From Bryobacterales bacterium (lineage in GTDB: Bacteria; Acidobacteriota; Terriglobia; Bryobacterales; Bryobacteraceae), in the NCBI GenBank assembly GCA_020847045.1, contig JADLCT010000009.1:1-64000 (forward strand): a stretch of 64,000 nt of DNA, read 5' to 3'. Below, in pieces: positions 14,737 through 23,231 of this stretch (the stretch's first letter is position 1; the number at the start of each line of letters is the position of its first letter). Under the pieces are notes generated by a model. That model ran no database searches, was not told the origin of the DNA, and saw only the letters and a program-made list of their open reading frames with translations. A program made the position numbers and the translations under genes.

Positions 14737-16725
14737 ATGCGCGGATTCGCTGTGTTGGGTGTTCTTTTCCTGGTGGCTGAACTTGCTCTGCCCGTGGCGG
14801 CGGCGCCGAGTTCCAAGCTTCTGGAAAATCGCGACGGCCAGAATCGCGCGTTCACTGGCATCGGACGGCTGTCGCTCAGCACGAGTTGCACGGCATTCTT
14901 CATTCGTACGCCCGGCGGCAGCAACGCGTCCGCCTACGCGCTGGCGGCCGGACATTGCTACTCCATTACCTCGAATGACATTTTCGTGAACCAGACGCTG
15001 CCGGCGAGTACGCGGCCGGTTCGATTCCGCTATTTCGTGGACACGCAGGATCAACAGTTGGCCGTTCCGGTCCGCCGGCTCGCCTACTCCACAATGCGCG
15101 GCTGGGACGTTGCGGTCATCGAACTGGCCACCACGGCGGGCGAGTTGCAAGCACAAGGTGTGACACCGCTGCAGTTGGAGCCAGGGGATCCGCTGCCGGG
15201 GACGGCCATCACCGTCGTGGGCGCTCCGGGCACAAACTTCCCAGCCTCCGAGCAGTTTCTCCGGCAGGGCCGCTGTACGCTCGGCGAGCGCGTGGATCTA
15301 ATCGAGTTCGTCTGGCATTTCTGGAACGTGCGCCGCAACGACTGCGAAGATATCGTCGGTGGAGTCTCCGGCAGCCCCGTCATCTCCGAGCGTACAGGCA
15401 ACGTGGTGGGAATCGTCAACACTACAACGCACCTGGCGTTCCAGTCTGGCGGCGACTTCGATTGCTACGCGGGGCGGCCCTGCGAGTTGGGCGGCGGCGC
15501 GCAGAAGGTGGAGGAAGAGACGAGTTATTCGGTTCCTGTCGCGGGGCTGCTGGGTTGTTTTTCCGGCGAGGGAGTCTTTGCGCACGATCGCGCTGAATGC
15601 CCCCTGCCACGCGCCACGCCGCGCATCGATGTGAGCCATGCCGGCCGGAACCGGCGGCCTGGGGCTGCCTGGGACGTGGCTGTCACGGGTGAGGCGGCTT
15701 ACTACCGCTACAAGACAATGGTGGCCGGAGCGGGCGACTGCCGCGACGCGGCCGGCTATTCCGCGCCTGTGCCGCGCGAGGCGCGCGGCGTGATCAGCGA
15801 CCGGTTGCCCGAGGCGGAAAACCGCTACCTCATGTGTGTGATCGGCGGTGGAAGCCCCGCGCCGGACCATCCGTCCTGGCAGCTTCCACGCGATGCCGTG
15901 GTGCTGATCGCGCGCACCGACGCGACGCCGCCCCTCCCCGCGCCGCTGTACCGCATCACGAGCCGGCCATCGGAGGAGATGAGCCTCGCGTTTGATTTTC
16001 TACCGCCCGAATTGTCGAGCTACGAATACAAAATCGGAGCGCCGGACAGCACGCGCTGCGCCGAGCCAGGCTATCGCATCTACCGTCGCATCCCCGTTTC
16101 ACTGCCGGACACCGGCTCCTACCGGATTTGTTTGCGCGCCACCGACGAAGCCGGCAATGAGCAGCCGCCTGTGGATTTCGTGGTGGGCCGGGGTCCTGTG
16201 ATCCTACCCACCGGCGTTGCCCACGCCACCGGCTTTCGTCCGGACGTGTTCGCGCCGGGACAATGGATCTCAGTTTACGGACTCGATCTGCAAGGGGCCA
16301 CGCCGCGCCTGCGCGGCTCTTCCGGAAGTGAACTGCCGCTGGAGATTGGCTACACCTCGGCGGAGCAGATCAACGCGCGGCTGCCTCTGGATGCCCCGGC
16401 CGGACAGGCGAACCTCGTCCTGGGTGAACGGGCCGAGCCCATGCGCATCGGACCGCTTTCGCCTGGCATCTTCCTGGCCGAACAGACCGGCGCGAACGAA
16501 ATCCTGGTTTATACGACGGGCCTTGCGTCTGCCCGCGCGGGCGATCTTCGGGCGTGGATCGGCCGGCTGGAACTGGCCGTGCTGGAGGCGGGCAGCGCGG
16601 GCATTCCTGGCGTCGAAGTGATTCGCCTCCGCCTGCCCGAAGGAACCGGCCTGCAAGGTTTGCAGTTCCTGCAACTCGCAGCCGGGCAGGTGCGGTCGAA
16701 CCGCCGCGGGGTTGTGCTTCGTTGA
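14737..16725 (+). CDS. Secreted trypsin-like (S1) protease with Solibacter C-terminal domain
   Basis: 662 aa. The ATG at 14737 is chosen over 14677 because GGGAGG sits 6 nt upstream and the product begins with a Sec signal peptide (cleavage near AAA-P, residue 23). The S1 triad is visible: H73 in ALAAGHC, D124 in GWDVAVIEL and S211 in GGVSGSP. A middle region of beta-sandwich character (about 300-500) includes a YRYKTMVAGAGDC segment with paired cysteines. The last ~170 residues (FRPDVFAPGQWISVYGLDL, GYTSAEQINARLP, LVYTTGL) match the Solibacter-type TIGR03437 C-terminal domain, a lineage marker of unknown role in secreted proteins. A stretch resembling TACTAT about 90 bp upstream could be the -10. 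It seems a stand-alone gene. Confidence 0.8.
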   Translation: MRGFAVLGVLFLVAELALPVAAAPSSKLLENRDGQNRAFTGIGRLSLSTSCTAFFIRTPGGSNASAYALAAGHCYSITSNDIFVNQTLPASTRPVRFRYFVDTQDQQLAVPVRRLAYSTMRGWDVAVIELATTAGELQAQGVTPLQLEPGDPLPGTAITVVGAPGTNFPASEQFLRQGRCTLGERVDLIEFVWHFWNVRRNDCEDIVGGVSGSPVISERTGNVVGIVNTTTHLAFQSGGDFDCYAGRPCELGGGAQKVEEETSYSVPVAGLLGCFSGEGVFAHDRAECPLPRATPRIDVSHAGRNRRPGAAWDVAVTGEAAYYRYKTMVAGAGDCRDAAGYSAPVPREARGVISDRLPEAENRYLMCVIGGGSPAPDHPSWQLPRDAVVLIARTDATPPLPAPLYRITSRPSEEMSLAFDFLPPELSSYEYKIGAPDSTRCAEPGYRIYRRIPVSLPDTGSYRICLRATDEAGNEQPPVDFVVGRGPVILPTGVAHATGFRPDVFAPGQWISVYGLDLQGATPRLRGSSGSELPLEIGYTSAEQINARLPLDAPAGQANLVLGERAEPMRIGPLSPGIFLAEQTGANEILVYTTGLASARAGDLRAWIGRLELAVLEAGSAGIPGVEVIRLRLPEGTGLQGLQFLQLAAGQVRSNRRGVVLR

Positions 16726-16962
16726 AAAGGTGAGGTGAGCACGCTTGCGTGGCGGCGATTTGAACCGGGTTGCGGGCTGCCCGATCCCAGAGACGTGGAT
16801 GGTCTCCCGCGCCTAAAATCGCGCGGAACACGGAACAATCTCCTCTTCCTGGCTTAGTACGCTTTGGGAGAGTCTGGTACTGGTAAAGGCCGAAACAGAG
16901 TAGTAAAATACCGCCAACCTGCCGGCTGTAAGAGGCGGAGTCAGAATCGGGGAACTGCTGTT

Positions 16963-17673
16963 ATGCGATTAAGAAGCGTTAGCAATTTGGCTATGGCGTG
17001 GCTGATCGGCGTTGGAAGCTTGTCGGCCGCCACGATTGTCAACTGGGCCGACTGGACTTCGGGAACCGCGGGCAACCCAGGGAGCGCCTCGGGATCGTTC
17101 CAATTCGGACCCAATACCGTTAACGTGACTTTTGCGGGACAAACCCTTGAAGTCATTACCGGTGCGGGCACGAACTACTGGACGGAGCCCAACCCGGCCG
17201 CCAGGCCTTACACGGGGGGCGATGTATCGAATGCACCGCCCCCAAATGACATTATCCGGATGAGTTCTCCCACCTCACGGTCACTGACCTTTTCCGAATC
17301 CGTGACCGGCCTGTATTTCGCTTACGTCAGCCTGAATAGAAACGGCTTCGTCTTCGACCAGGATTTCGAGATCGTCAGCCAAGGCCAAGGCTATTGGGGT
17401 AACGGGACGGCTGTGAAGCAGGACTTAGGTGGCGGACTGTGGGGATTGACCGGTACTTCGGGTGAGCCCCACGGGATCCTCCGTTTTACCGGTTCGTTCA
17501 CCAGCATCAACTGGAGCTCCAACGCGGACGAGTACTGGTATGGGTTTACGGTGGGAGCGGTTGCGCGGACCCAGGACCTTCCTAATACCGGCGAGGTTCC
17601 CGAGCCGGCGACTCTATTATTGACCGCTCCGGGCTTGCTGTTACTGTCGTATTGGCGGCGCCGCCGCGCGTAA
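16963..17673 (+). CDS. PEP-CTERM sorted exported protein
   Basis: 236 aa from the ATG at 16963, the first start that gives a signal peptide (MRLRSVSNLAMAWLIGVGSLSAA); GGGGA lies about 9 nt upstream and TAAAAT around 16910 could be its -10. The mature domain is Gly/Asn/Thr-rich with beta-strand character and no recognised catalytic residues. The C-terminus VPEPATLLLTAPGLLLLSYWRRRRA is a textbook PEP-CTERM signal: the VPEP box, a hydrophobic helix and an Arg cluster, recognised by exosortase for export and cell-surface or exopolysaccharide attachment. Neither exosortase nor an EPS locus is in this window. The composition is slightly lower in GC than its neighbours. A strong hairpin terminator follows the gene. 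Confidence 0.85.
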   Translation: MRLRSVSNLAMAWLIGVGSLSAATIVNWADWTSGTAGNPGSASGSFQFGPNTVNVTFAGQTLEVITGAGTNYWTEPNPAARPYTGGDVSNAPPPNDIIRMSSPTSRSLTFSESVTGLYFAYVSLNRNGFVFDQDFEIVSQGQGYWGNGTAVKQDLGGGLWGLTGTSGEPHGILRFTGSFTSINWSSNADEYWYGFTVGAVARTQDLPNTGEVPEPATLLLTAPGLLLLSYWRRRRA

Positions 17674-17710
17674 CAAGCGCGGAGACCTGCTTAGCTAGAA
17701 CCCCATAACA

Positions 17711-17749
17711 AGCCCAACGCATAGGGCTTCAAGCGTTGGGCTCTTGTTT
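17711..17749 (+). terminator. Intrinsic terminator of the PEP-CTERM gene
   Basis: AGCCCAACGC (17711-17720) pairs perfectly with GCGTTGGGCT (17733-17742) around a 12-nt loop, followed by CTTGTTT. It ends exactly where the possible group II intron fragment begins. Confidence 0.75.
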
Positions 17750-17960
17750 GTGCGCCGGGCAGGTTCGATGGCTCTGGGGTGAAAGTCCCCGCAGCGTGGG
17801 CAGCGATCCCAATCGCCTCTCCGGTCACTTGGGCGTTAGCGCCCTCACCATCGAGGCTGGGCTCGCGTCAATGGCTCGCCCTCGAAACCCCGGAAATGCG
17901 GTACCTGCCGGGGCGTAAGTCAGCCTTGAAGCGCTGAAAAAGTTGCGCCGGCGCGCGAAC
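17750..17960 (+). mobile_element. Possible 5' fragment of a group II (IIC-like) intron
   Basis: The stretch starts with GTGCG, the group II intron 5' consensus GUGYG, directly after the T-tract of an intrinsic terminator; insertion at that place is the habit of group IIC introns. A stem GGGG/CCCC around TGAAAGT at about 17776-17790 recalls the GGTGAAAGTCC segment of intron domain I, and further GC-rich stems follow. No domain V, no reverse transcriptase and no 3' end are visible, so at most a truncated remnant is present. The exact right edge is a guess. Confidence 0.3.
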
Positions 17961-17980
17961 GAAGCGGGTCCTGGGTTCGG

Positions 17981-18466
17981 TCACGGTTCGGCCACGGTCA
18001 CGTCTTCCCTCTCCGGTCGAGCGTGAACCACCCGCCGGAGGCTGTGAACGACGCCAGACTCGCGTCCGGCGACGGAATGCGAGATCACCTCTACACTAGC
18101 CTGGGGCGGATGGGCGGACGGAGGCTGGAATTCCAGCCGTGCGGTCACGAGCCCTCGATCTGTTCCGCTTCCAGGGAGATCAAGCTGTGCCGTGGACCCG
18201 CATAAAAGCACTTCCCTCTTCGAGGAGAGCGTCTTCTTGTCCGCCATGGTGAATCGCAGCGTGACTTTCAGGCTTTCTCCGCCAGCACAAAAGTAGGTGT
18301 TCCGCACGGTCAGCCTGGCAACATGCCCGGCCTCCAACTGCAAAGGATCCGACGCCATCGACTCGGATGCCGGGCCACAGCAACAGAGTGCAGTGCCCAG
18401 CAGAACCCGCGTCAGCGCACTGGCAGGAAGACGCTCTTGGATTTGCGGCCTGACTGTTCGATCCAT
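17981..18466 (-). CDS. Hypothetical exported protein
   Basis: 161 aa, not recognised. The likely signal peptide is LPASALTRVLLGTALCCCGPASESMAS near residues 14-40, with a possible lipobox-like Cys cluster. The mature part has beta-strand character (HVARLTVRNTYFCAGGESLKVTLRFTMADKK, VTARLEFQPPSA), which would fit an immunoglobulin-like or cohesin-like sandwich. The ATG at 18466 overlaps the end of the upstream beta-helix gene by 55 bp in another frame, which is long for an overlap. The true start may be a later non-ATG codon. It lies behind the beta-helix protein and is probably in the same transcript. Confidence 0.5.
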   Translation of the reverse strand: MDRTVRPQIQERLPASALTRVLLGTALCCCGPASESMASDPLQLEAGHVARLTVRNTYFCAGGESLKVTLRFTMADKKTLSSKREVLLCGSTAQLDLPGSGTDRGLVTARLEFQPPSAHPPQASVEVISHSVAGRESGVVHSLRRVVHARPEREDVTVAEP

Positions 18467-20742
18467 AGCTCCACCTCTCCTCCGCGCGCCGTTTCTTGCG
18501 GAACGACAAAATTCACCTGGTCCAGCCCTGGGAAATTTGGGTTAGGCCCGGCGAATTGGATCACGGCCTGGCGGCCGCCGACAACCACAACCGGCCGGAT
18601 GCGGCTTTCCCGCAGTCCTGGCAAACCCGCCGCCGGATCGGACGCTCCGAGGCCGGTGGCATAGGCAACCAGTACCGCGCCCGGCGCGGCAGGGTTGGCG
18701 GCGGTGATCAATCCGCCCATCGCATCCGTGACCGCGCCGCGGGTCTCGCTTCCGAGCGGAATTTCGAATACCGCCGGCGCCACGGCCACCACTGCCAGTT
18801 GCGACGGCGCGCTGCGCGCGGAACCGCGAACGACCGTGAGTGTCGTGCTGCTGCCGGGTGGCAGGTCCGGCGCCAGGAGGTTCACCTGTACATCGCTGAC
18901 ATACACCAGTCCGGCCGCGACATCTCCGAACAGCACCTGAACCCCGCCGAGCGACACCGGCAGCGGCAACGCTTGAGCACTCGCCGTGCTGTTTGCCAAG
19001 CCTCTCCCATAAAGCGTCATCAGGGATCCGGGAGCCAGACTGTTGGACTGCCCGCTCGCCGAACTGGTCAAGGCCGCGACCACCGGCAGCGCCGCCGCGG
19101 CGCCGAATTCATACGCACCGCGGTCCACGCCGGAGCCCGACGGCCTGGCTGCGCCGGTGTAATCCTCGGCAGGCACGCGCCCGCCCAGCGCCCCTGCGGC
19201 GAGCCCCGAATCGATGGCGGGGCTTCCGGCACGCAGGCGCCCGTTGAACGTCTCCATGACGGGATCGGCGAACAGCGGGTTTGCGCACACGTTGCGGTTG
19301 ACAGCCGGGCAGGGCGCCTCTCTCAGGTTGTAGAAGACGTTATAGTCGACGCGTTCCCGGGTAAGATTGTTCGGGTCCCAGGCAAAGGCCGCCTCGTCGC
19401 CGCCGATGTAATCACCATAACCGGCAAAGATGTTGTTCTGAATCGTGATGGCCTCGGTTCCGTTGCAATCCGGCGCCGAACCGCCGGGCCCACGGCACTC
19501 GATGGTGAACATGCCATCGCCCTGGCCCACGATGGTCGTGTTCAGCACGAATGCCGCGTCGCCGCGATGCATGAACAGAGCGATGGTCGCGCCGAATGCG
19601 CGGCAGTGGTCGCCGCTGTTGGCGGCTCCCATGTAGCGGCCGAAGGGTTTGTTCAGGAAAAACATGCAGTTGCCCACCGCCACGGTGTTGACGATGGTGG
19701 AGTCGCCGGATACCTTGATCTGGTTCCCGGCGTTGCCCGCGGCAGTGGTGCGGCGGATTTCCACCTTGGGCCTCACGCCCCGCACCGGCTCCAGGTAGAG
19801 CAGATCCAGGCCGTCGGAGGTGTTGTGGCTGAACTCGGAGTCCTCGATGATCCAGTGCCCGGTCGAGGCCGCTGTGCCGACGCCATCTCCGTAGCCGCCC
19901 GCCTCCTGCGCCCAGCACAGATTTGGCTGCTTCCCCGGCCACGTCTCCGCGCAACCATTCCATTCCACCTTCCAGCGGCGGAACGTGAGCGTCCCGGAAT
20001 TGGAGGAATCCACTCCCCCCAGGTCCCCATCCCATCCCGCGGCGCCGTTCGCGGCAATCCTGACATCCTCGACGGTCCAGTCCGTGAGCCTCCCTGCCTG
20101 AATCCCGTTCACCGCGAGGCCATGGATGTTCAGGCGGCGGAGGATGACATTCTTTGAGTCCTGCGCGTGGATTCCAATCCCAGCCCACTCGCCATAAGGG
20201 TATTGGTCACGCTGGCAGCGGACAGAGCTGTCGGCGTGAAACTCAACGCACCCGGAATGGTCGGTGATCTCCAGGCATTCGATTTGTACGTTGGAGGATC
20301 CGTCCATGCTCAGCACGATGCTGGCCCGCTGAGTCCCCCACAACTCCGGAGCGGCCGGGCAACCGGAATTCCACGAGGCTCCCAAGACCCGTGTCGGCGA
20401 CTGGGGACTCGGCCCGGAGGGCAGAGGTGGAAGGCGGCAGTCAAAGGCCCCTTCCCGGGTACACCATCCGGAGGTGTTTGGCGCGCCCCACCCCATGGCG
20501 TAACTGCCAGGCTCCAGTAGCAGCGTGTCGCCGCCGGCGATCCGCCAGCGCCCTCCTTCATCCAAAGCCCAGAACGGGTGAGCCCAGGCGCAGTCGCGGC
20601 CCTCGCCTGAGCCGGGGTAGGCGGCGTTGGCGGTTCCGGTGCATTGGGCCGACGTGCCCCCGTTGGGGCGCACATAGTAGGTTGCCGCCTCGCAGGCCGA
20701 GCCCAGGATCAGCATGGCGATTGAGAGAATCAGATGTTTCAT
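18412..20742 (-). CDS. Secreted parallel beta-helix protein with Solibacter C-terminal domain
   Basis: 776 aa from the ATG at 20742; the longer frame to 20880 adds an Arg-rich stretch crossing the operator-like repeat and is rejected. The signal peptide is MKHLILSIAMLILGSACEA. Residues ~20-560 show right-handed beta-helix repeats (SNVQIECLEITDHSG, KNVILRRLNIHGLAVNGIQ, HWIIEDSEFSHNTSDGLDL, ITIQNNIFAGYG), with many Asn/Asp-Gly turns and paired Cys, as in pectate lyase-like PbH1 proteins. AGSPAIDSG and DRGAYEFG are the typical end of such domains. From about 575 the Solibacter-type TIGR03437 domain follows (NSLAPGSLMTLYGRGL, VYVSDVQVNLLAP, VAYATGLG). It may bind or cleave a polysaccharide. A LacI-like operator lies ~40-65 bp upstream. 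Confidence 0.8.
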   Translation of the reverse strand: MKHLILSIAMLILGSACEAATYYVRPNGGTSAQCTGTANAAYPGSGEGRDCAWAHPFWALDEGGRWRIAGGDTLLLEPGSYAMGWGAPNTSGWCTREGAFDCRLPPLPSGPSPQSPTRVLGASWNSGCPAAPELWGTQRASIVLSMDGSSNVQIECLEITDHSGCVEFHADSSVRCQRDQYPYGEWAGIGIHAQDSKNVILRRLNIHGLAVNGIQAGRLTDWTVEDVRIAANGAAGWDGDLGGVDSSNSGTLTFRRWKVEWNGCAETWPGKQPNLCWAQEAGGYGDGVGTAASTGHWIIEDSEFSHNTSDGLDLLYLEPVRGVRPKVEIRRTTAAGNAGNQIKVSGDSTIVNTVAVGNCMFFLNKPFGRYMGAANSGDHCRAFGATIALFMHRGDAAFVLNTTIVGQGDGMFTIECRGPGGSAPDCNGTEAITIQNNIFAGYGDYIGGDEAAFAWDPNNLTRERVDYNVFYNLREAPCPAVNRNVCANPLFADPVMETFNGRLRAGSPAIDSGLAAGALGGRVPAEDYTGAARPSGSGVDRGAYEFGAAAALPVVAALTSSASGQSNSLAPGSLMTLYGRGLANSTASAQALPLPVSLGGVQVLFGDVAAGLVYVSDVQVNLLAPDLPPGSSTTLTVVRGSARSAPSQLAVVAVAPAVFEIPLGSETRGAVTDAMGGLITAANPAAPGAVLVAYATGLGASDPAAGLPGLRESRIRPVVVVGGRQAVIQFAGPNPNFPGLDQVNFVVPQETARGGEVELWIEQSGRKSKSVFLPVR

Positions 20743-20780
20743 GTGCTTATCTTTCTCGTCCGCGTGCTGGGCGGACAGTA

Positions 20781-20807
20781 ATCGGCTGTTAGCGTTTACG
20801 GTAAACG
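20781..20807. promoter_or_regulatory. LacI-operator-like repeat, copy 1
   Basis: CGGCTGTTAGCGTTTACGG, extending as a perfect dyad CGTTTAC-G-GTAAACG. It sits 39-65 bp upstream of the beta-helix gene start. A near-identical copy lies at 23232-23259. TGTTAGCG-TTTACG resembles the LacI-family palindrome TGTTAGCGCTAACA. Confidence 0.5.
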
Positions 20808-20925
20808 GGGCCTCAAACTGGTACCGAATCCGTATCAATCTCCGGGCAATGGCCCGCCGGGCGGCACCCGCGGATACCAACCTGGGACAGGCCTGGCGCT
20901 CACTCGGCCGCCTGCTCCACCCGTC

Positions 20926-21768
20926 TTACGGGCGAACGGGCTGACGCTCAGGGCATCGTGTTTGCTGGCTCGGACAGCCACAACCATCCAGTTCGCCGTC
21001 AGCCAACACATTCACCACGTCTCGCGAGACGAGGTCGTACGTTTCGAGTGGCATCTGGTCATGAGGCGACCACTCACGGCTCGGAGTCCTCCGGCAATTC
21101 GAATCGGCCGTGGGAATGGACACACCCGCGTAATGCCGGGGATTTTCCGCTCCGAAGACTTGCTGGTAGTAGTTGGCATGGTACTTCACGATTGGGTTCG
21201 GCCGGCGGAGAGGGATGCGGTGCAATCCACGCTCTATCTCATAGTCCTGAATGCAGGGATCAACAGTAACCAGCAGATCAACCCGCACTTGGGCAACCAG
21301 CCGCCGGCCGGACAAAGTGCCATCGTATTGCCCGCTTGCCGGGAGAAACGCGTAGGAACGAAACTCCGTCATCATCCTCTGGCAGAGGCGCACGGCGTTG
21401 TAGCCGCCCGCGCTATATCCATAAATCACCAGCTTTCCACGAGGATCGAAACCTCTTTCACGATCCATGATGAACGCCAAGGCCCTGCGAATGGCTGCGT
21501 TTTCCTGGCCGTTGTCCAGTTCTGGGTCAATTCCCCTCGCATCTCCGCCTCGGGCCCGTACCAGCGTCGCCAAATCTTCGTAGGCTATGGCGCACGTCCG
21601 CTGCTGGCCATCCGAATTGAACATCGTCAATCCGTGCCCGGCCTCTGTAAGCTTTGACTCAGCCCCGCCGAAGAAGACAAGTGTGTGCCGTTGCCTTCCC
21701 GGCATGGCGCGAAGGAGGCGCTCCACCTCGGCGGCATGCAAGCTGTCTGATGGCATTACGATCGACAT
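20926..21768 (-). CDS. Alpha/beta hydrolase, lipase/thioesterase-like
   Basis: 280 aa from the ATG at 21768; AGGAG is about 7 nt upstream and this beats the in-frame TTG two codons before. The nucleophile elbow is GYSAGGYN within LVIYGYSAGGYNAVRLCQRM, after a predicted strand-helix with TLVFFGGAESKLTEAGHGL as the oxyanion region. VDLLVTVDPCIQDYE and KYHANYYQ recall a family of alpha/beta hydrolases in which a VTVDPV strand precedes an NxYQ segment; the final His is probably in the SPHDQMP region. No signal peptide is seen. The last ~25 residues are Cys/Pro-rich (DGCGCPSQQTRCPE), which is odd. It is the third gene of the accessory operon, 15 bp after the 42-aa ORF. Confidence 0.65.
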   Translation of the reverse strand: MSIVMPSDSLHAAEVERLLRAMPGRQRHTLVFFGGAESKLTEAGHGLTMFNSDGQQRTCAIAYEDLATLVRARGGDARGIDPELDNGQENAAIRRALAFIMDRERGFDPRGKLVIYGYSAGGYNAVRLCQRMMTEFRSYAFLPASGQYDGTLSGRRLVAQVRVDLLVTVDPCIQDYEIERGLHRIPLRRPNPIVKYHANYYQQVFGAENPRHYAGVSIPTADSNCRRTPSREWSPHDQMPLETYDLVSRDVVNVLADGELDGCGCPSQQTRCPERQPVRP

Positions 21769-21783
21769 TTCCAAACTCCTTTC

Positions 21784-21912
21784 TCACTCATCATCAAAGG
21801 CGAGGATGTCCGAGCCGGCAGCCGGCTCGACGTTGGTCCACATACGCTGGTTCATCGGATTCCGTCCGGTCTCCGGAACCAAGATCAGGTTCGAGAGCAT
21901 CGCGCCGGCCAT
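21784..21912 (-). CDS. Small ORF, 42 aa, unknown
   Basis: 42 codons plus stop between the 405-aa gene and the hydrolase gene. It starts at ATG 21912, or at 21900 for 38 aa. The TAG stop of the upstream gene is embedded in TAGGAG, which serves as its ribosome site. The product ends in an acidic AFDDE and contains a central NQRMWTNVEPAAGSD; there is no signal or membrane segment. It is followed after 15 bp by the hydrolase start. The tight packing and its own ribosome site favour a real small gene, but a chance frame cannot be excluded. Confidence 0.45.
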   Translation of the reverse strand: MAGAMLSNLILVPETGRNPMNQRMWTNVEPAAGSDILAFDDE

Positions 21913-21919
21913 TCCGCTC

Positions 21920-23137
21920 CTACTGGCGGACTCTCCGGATGAGAGCCTGCAAGCCGTCGCAGAGGAACCCGGCGCCCGCGGGGAAATGAGTTCGGGAGGC
22001 CCAGGCATCGACGCTGGCGATATCGAAGTTCGTCGGGACGAGAACGAATCGCTGCGGATTGCCTTGGAAATCAATTGGACTGAACCGGGCAGGATCGGTG
22101 ATGACCTTCGCCACCACGTTCCCGTTCCAGTCAAACTTGCCGAGATCGTTCTGCCAGTCCAGCCCTCTGCCGTCGTTGTAACCCACCGAAAGATGCGGCT
22201 GATTCGCGCGAGGCCCGCGCTGCTCGCCCAGCGTTTTGAATCGCACCAGAACGTTTCCGCTCTGCCAGAAGAGCTGGTAGCCTCCTTCCGGGCCATACGG
22301 CTCCGCGCGAATCAGGCGGTAGCCACTCTCCGTCAGAGTCCGGTCCAGTTCGCTCAACCGGGCCGGGCGCATCCTCCCGCTGCCGGACTCAATCAGTCTC
22401 GGCATGAGACGTCTGGCCGCAGCCGTCGCGGTCCGCAGTTGGCTAGGAGCCGAGGCAGGAAGTGCGCCGTTGATGACGCGCAACTGAGGACCACGTTGCG
22501 CGGACGGAGGCGAGTCCGTCAGCTTTTCGGCAAAGCGTTCCGCCAGATCCGTCCGCGAACCGCCCGAGAGTGGAACCGTTGTCCTGCGTGGCGGTCTAGG
22601 CGGAGGAGCCGGTTGTTGGGCCCGGCTTCGATAGAATGCGGCGCCCATCACGGAAACCTGAATGATGTCGGCGACGCCGCCGGCAAACGCGGCCCAGGCG
22701 ACCGCCTCATCGTTGTCAACGTTATTATTGACGCAGCTTACATAGGTGACCGACGCCGTGAGAGAGGACTGAACGACCGCCAATCCGGCCATGATCCGGT
22801 CCGCCGGATTGAGCATTCCGGGCCGCCACGCAATTCCGCGGCCGTTGTCTACGTCTATGGCCGGGCTCTCGGCGAGCGCGAGCACGGTTCGCCACGCGCC
22901 GGGATGGGCGGCCTGGTACGTTTGCATCGCTTGCCGCACCGCGCCGTTCTCAGCCAGCGTCCGAAAGAAACTCCGCACATCCTCAACCCCCAGCCCTCCC
23001 CGCGCCGCCGGAAAGTCCTCGCGAATCAGGTCTGCCATCGTCTGGGGGTTGTTCAGACGATCCGGGGACCAGGACCCCCACCTCCTGGCGCGTTCGTTGT
23101 TGATCATCCACAGTAGCTGTTCTGCTTGGATTGCCAT
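21920..23137 (-). CDS. Unknown 405-aa protein with possible toxin-like C-terminus
   Basis: 405 aa, not recognised. GAGGAGG sits 7 nt before the ATG. Residues 1-115 are helical (IQAEQLLWMINNERARRWG, FFRTLAENGAVRQAMQTYQ). Residues ~115-165 form a hydrophobic segment with paired Cys (VVQSSLTASVTYVSC, WAAFAGGVADIIQVSVMGAAFY) that could span a membrane. Then comes a Pro-rich linker (PAPPPRPPRR) and a basic middle region. The last ~140 residues make a compact globular unit with charged and aromatic motifs (GGYQLFWQSGNVLVRFKTLG, PHLSVGYNDGRGLDWQND). The order N-helical, hydrophobic, linker, globular C-terminus resembles polymorphic toxins or injected effectors, but no named toxin family is recognised. 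No Sec signal is present. First gene of an operon with the 42-aa ORF and the hydrolase. Confidence 0.6.
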   Translation of the reverse strand: MAIQAEQLLWMINNERARRWGSWSPDRLNNPQTMADLIREDFPAARGGLGVEDVRSFFRTLAENGAVRQAMQTYQAAHPGAWRTVLALAESPAIDVDNGRGIAWRPGMLNPADRIMAGLAVVQSSLTASVTYVSCVNNNVDNDEAVAWAAFAGGVADIIQVSVMGAAFYRSRAQQPAPPPRPPRRTTVPLSGGSRTDLAERFAEKLTDSPPSAQRGPQLRVINGALPASAPSQLRTATAAARRLMPRLIESGSGRMRPARLSELDRTLTESGYRLIRAEPYGPEGGYQLFWQSGNVLVRFKTLGEQRGPRANQPHLSVGYNDGRGLDWQNDLGKFDWNGNVVAKVITDPARFSPIDFQGNPQRFVLVPTNFDIASVDAWASRTHFPAGAGFLCDGLQALIRRVRQ

Positions 23138-23231
23138 GGTCTTGTTCCTCCTCGGTTAGGGCTTTTGGTGATGAACTCTGCCGGTGCCGTTCCTACCGCG
23201 ATCTTGCACGGCGCCGCGCGATGCGGGTAGT

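Noticed and set aside
16860-16910. Sigma-54 promoter upstream of the PEP-CTERM gene
   Set aside because: Only loose GG/GC spacing; no TGGC-N8-TTGCA match, whereas TAAAAT provides an ordinary -10.
17760-17830. Cobalamin riboswitch (GGTGAAAGTCC-like stretch)
   Set aside because: The conserved GCCACTGT box is missing and no B12-related gene follows; the intron-like reading fits the 5' end and the terminator position better.
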